A program made the position numbers and the translations under genes. Under the pieces are notes generated by a model. It was not told the origin of the DNA, did not search any database, and saw only the letters and a list, made by a program, of their open reading frames with translations. Positions 63,725 to 64,000 of a stretch of DNA of 64,000 bases are shown piece after piece. The DNA lies in contig NZ_AP014568.1 in the NCBI RefSeq assembly GCF_000828895.1, forward strand, positions 781,699 to 845,698, written 5' to 3'. Within the stretch, counting starts at the first letter, position 1. Each line of letters begins with the position of its first letter. This stretch comes from Serpentinimonas raichei (lineage in GTDB: Bacteria > Pseudomonadota > Gammaproteobacteria > Burkholderiales > Burkholderiaceae_C).

Positions 63725-63746
63725 GATAAAAAAACCAAGCTATAAT
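63721..63746 (+). promoter_or_regulatory. Candidate promoter of tRNA-Lys
   Basis: A perfect TATAAT (63741-63746) is preceded by TTGAGA (63721-63726), with a short 14 bp spacer. The first element overlaps the tcdA stop. A predicted start near 63753 gives a leader of about 38 bases before the tRNA. Confidence 0.6.
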
Positions 63747-63790
63747 TCAAGGCTTCGCAGCGCTGCTAGTTGGCGTTGTCGGTGCAAAGT

Positions 63791-63866
63791 GGGTCGTTAG
63801 CTCAGTTGGTAGAGCAGCGGACTTTTAATCCGTTGGTCGCAGGTTCGAATCCCGCACGACCTACCA
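63791..63866 (+). tRNA. tRNA-Lys (anticodon TTT)
   Basis: 76 bases including an encoded CCA. Acceptor arms GGGTCGT/ACGACCT, D-loop AGTTGGTAGA, anticodon loop CTTTTAA with anticodon TTT, and T-loop TTCGAAT all fit tRNA-Lys. It has its own promoter and terminator. Confidence 0.98.
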
Positions 63867-63882
63867 GTTAAATCAACAAGTT

Positions 63883-63909
63883 AGGCCAGTTTTCGGACTG
63901 GCCTTTTTT
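63883..63909 (+). terminator. Intrinsic terminator after tRNA-Lys
   Basis: AGGCCAGT and ACTGGCCT form an 8 bp perfect stem around TTTCGG, followed by a run of six T. It lies 16 bp after the tRNA CCA end. The remaining 91 bases to the window end hold no visible gene. Confidence 0.93.
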
Positions 63910-64000
63910 GTTGCTTGGGTGCTATGGCTAAGTTGAGTAATTTACTTTAAAAACAACAGCCTATGGTGTTTTTGCGCGCCCAGTAAAGAAAATTAGCTGC

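Noticed and set aside
63910..64000. AT-richer end of the window as a possible mobile element or attachment site beside tRNA-Lys
   Set aside because: tRNA genes can be integration sites, but no integrase or repeat of the tRNA 3' end is visible in the 91 bases available.

Overview
The window is a 64 kb piece of a high-GC proteobacterial chromosome with 62 protein genes (one partial) and two tRNA genes. It most resembles Burkholderiales (Betaproteobacteria), and Comamonadaceae is the best guess. The basis is the order secG - tRNA-Leu(GAG) - nuoA-N followed by small DUF2818- and DUF1178-type genes, the pair alaA - hom - thrC, the operon yebC-purD-hemF-nadD-rsfS-rlmH-maf-rng, and protein sequences that read like that group. 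The genus cannot be fixed from sequence alone. No rRNA, CRISPR array, insertion sequence or prophage was seen, and no stretch over 300 bases lacks a gene.

Layout. 1-2.1 kb: end of pnp, then tpiA, secG and tRNA-Leu(GAG). 2.2-17.5 kb: a complete 14-subunit NADH:quinone oxidoreductase operon (nuoA-N) plus two small conserved genes. 17.5-21.8 kb, minus strand: glutamate dehydrogenase, a PIN-PhoH ATPase, a peroxiredoxin and an Mth938-like protein. 21.8-27.3 kb: alaA, hom, thrC and moeA. 27.3-33.6 kb: a zinc-homeostasis locus. On the minus strand zur leads an ABC ATPase, an FtsX/MacB-type permease, a tiny exported His/Cys protein and a DUF3299 protein. On the plus strand is znuCBA. The two arms share an 89 bp region holding two near-identical 13 bp palindromes. 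33.7-38.6 kb: a TolC/MacA/MacB-like export cassette with the ATPase and permease as separate genes. 38.6-43.4 kb: a DUF192 protein, icd, clpS and clpA. 43.4-46.5 kb: a WD40-like lipoprotein, an MliC-like lipoprotein and sbcB. 46.5-49.6 kb: a lower-GC segment with an unusual HTH-cupin-methyltransferase fusion followed by azlC and azlD. 49.8-56.9 kb: the yebC-to-rng operon, almost all with 4 bp overlaps. 56.9-61.7 kb: msbA, divergent from tolB-pal-cpoB. 61.7-64 kb: a YeeE/YedE transporter, tcdA, tRNA-Lys(UUU) and its terminator.

How it works together. Most of the window is housekeeping: respiration, TCA entry, central nitrogen and threonine metabolism, ribosome and RNA maturation, and the cell envelope. 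Two parts deserve most attention. One is the HTH-cupin-(unknown)-methyltransferase/AzlCD locus, with a perfect inverted repeat overlying its own transcription start and ribosome binding site. The other is the Zur arm, which couples the regulator to a poorly characterised ABC/DUF3299/His-Cys module.

Limits. All calls come from reading the sequence and translated frames by eye; no database search was run. Start codons that are not resolved are flagged.
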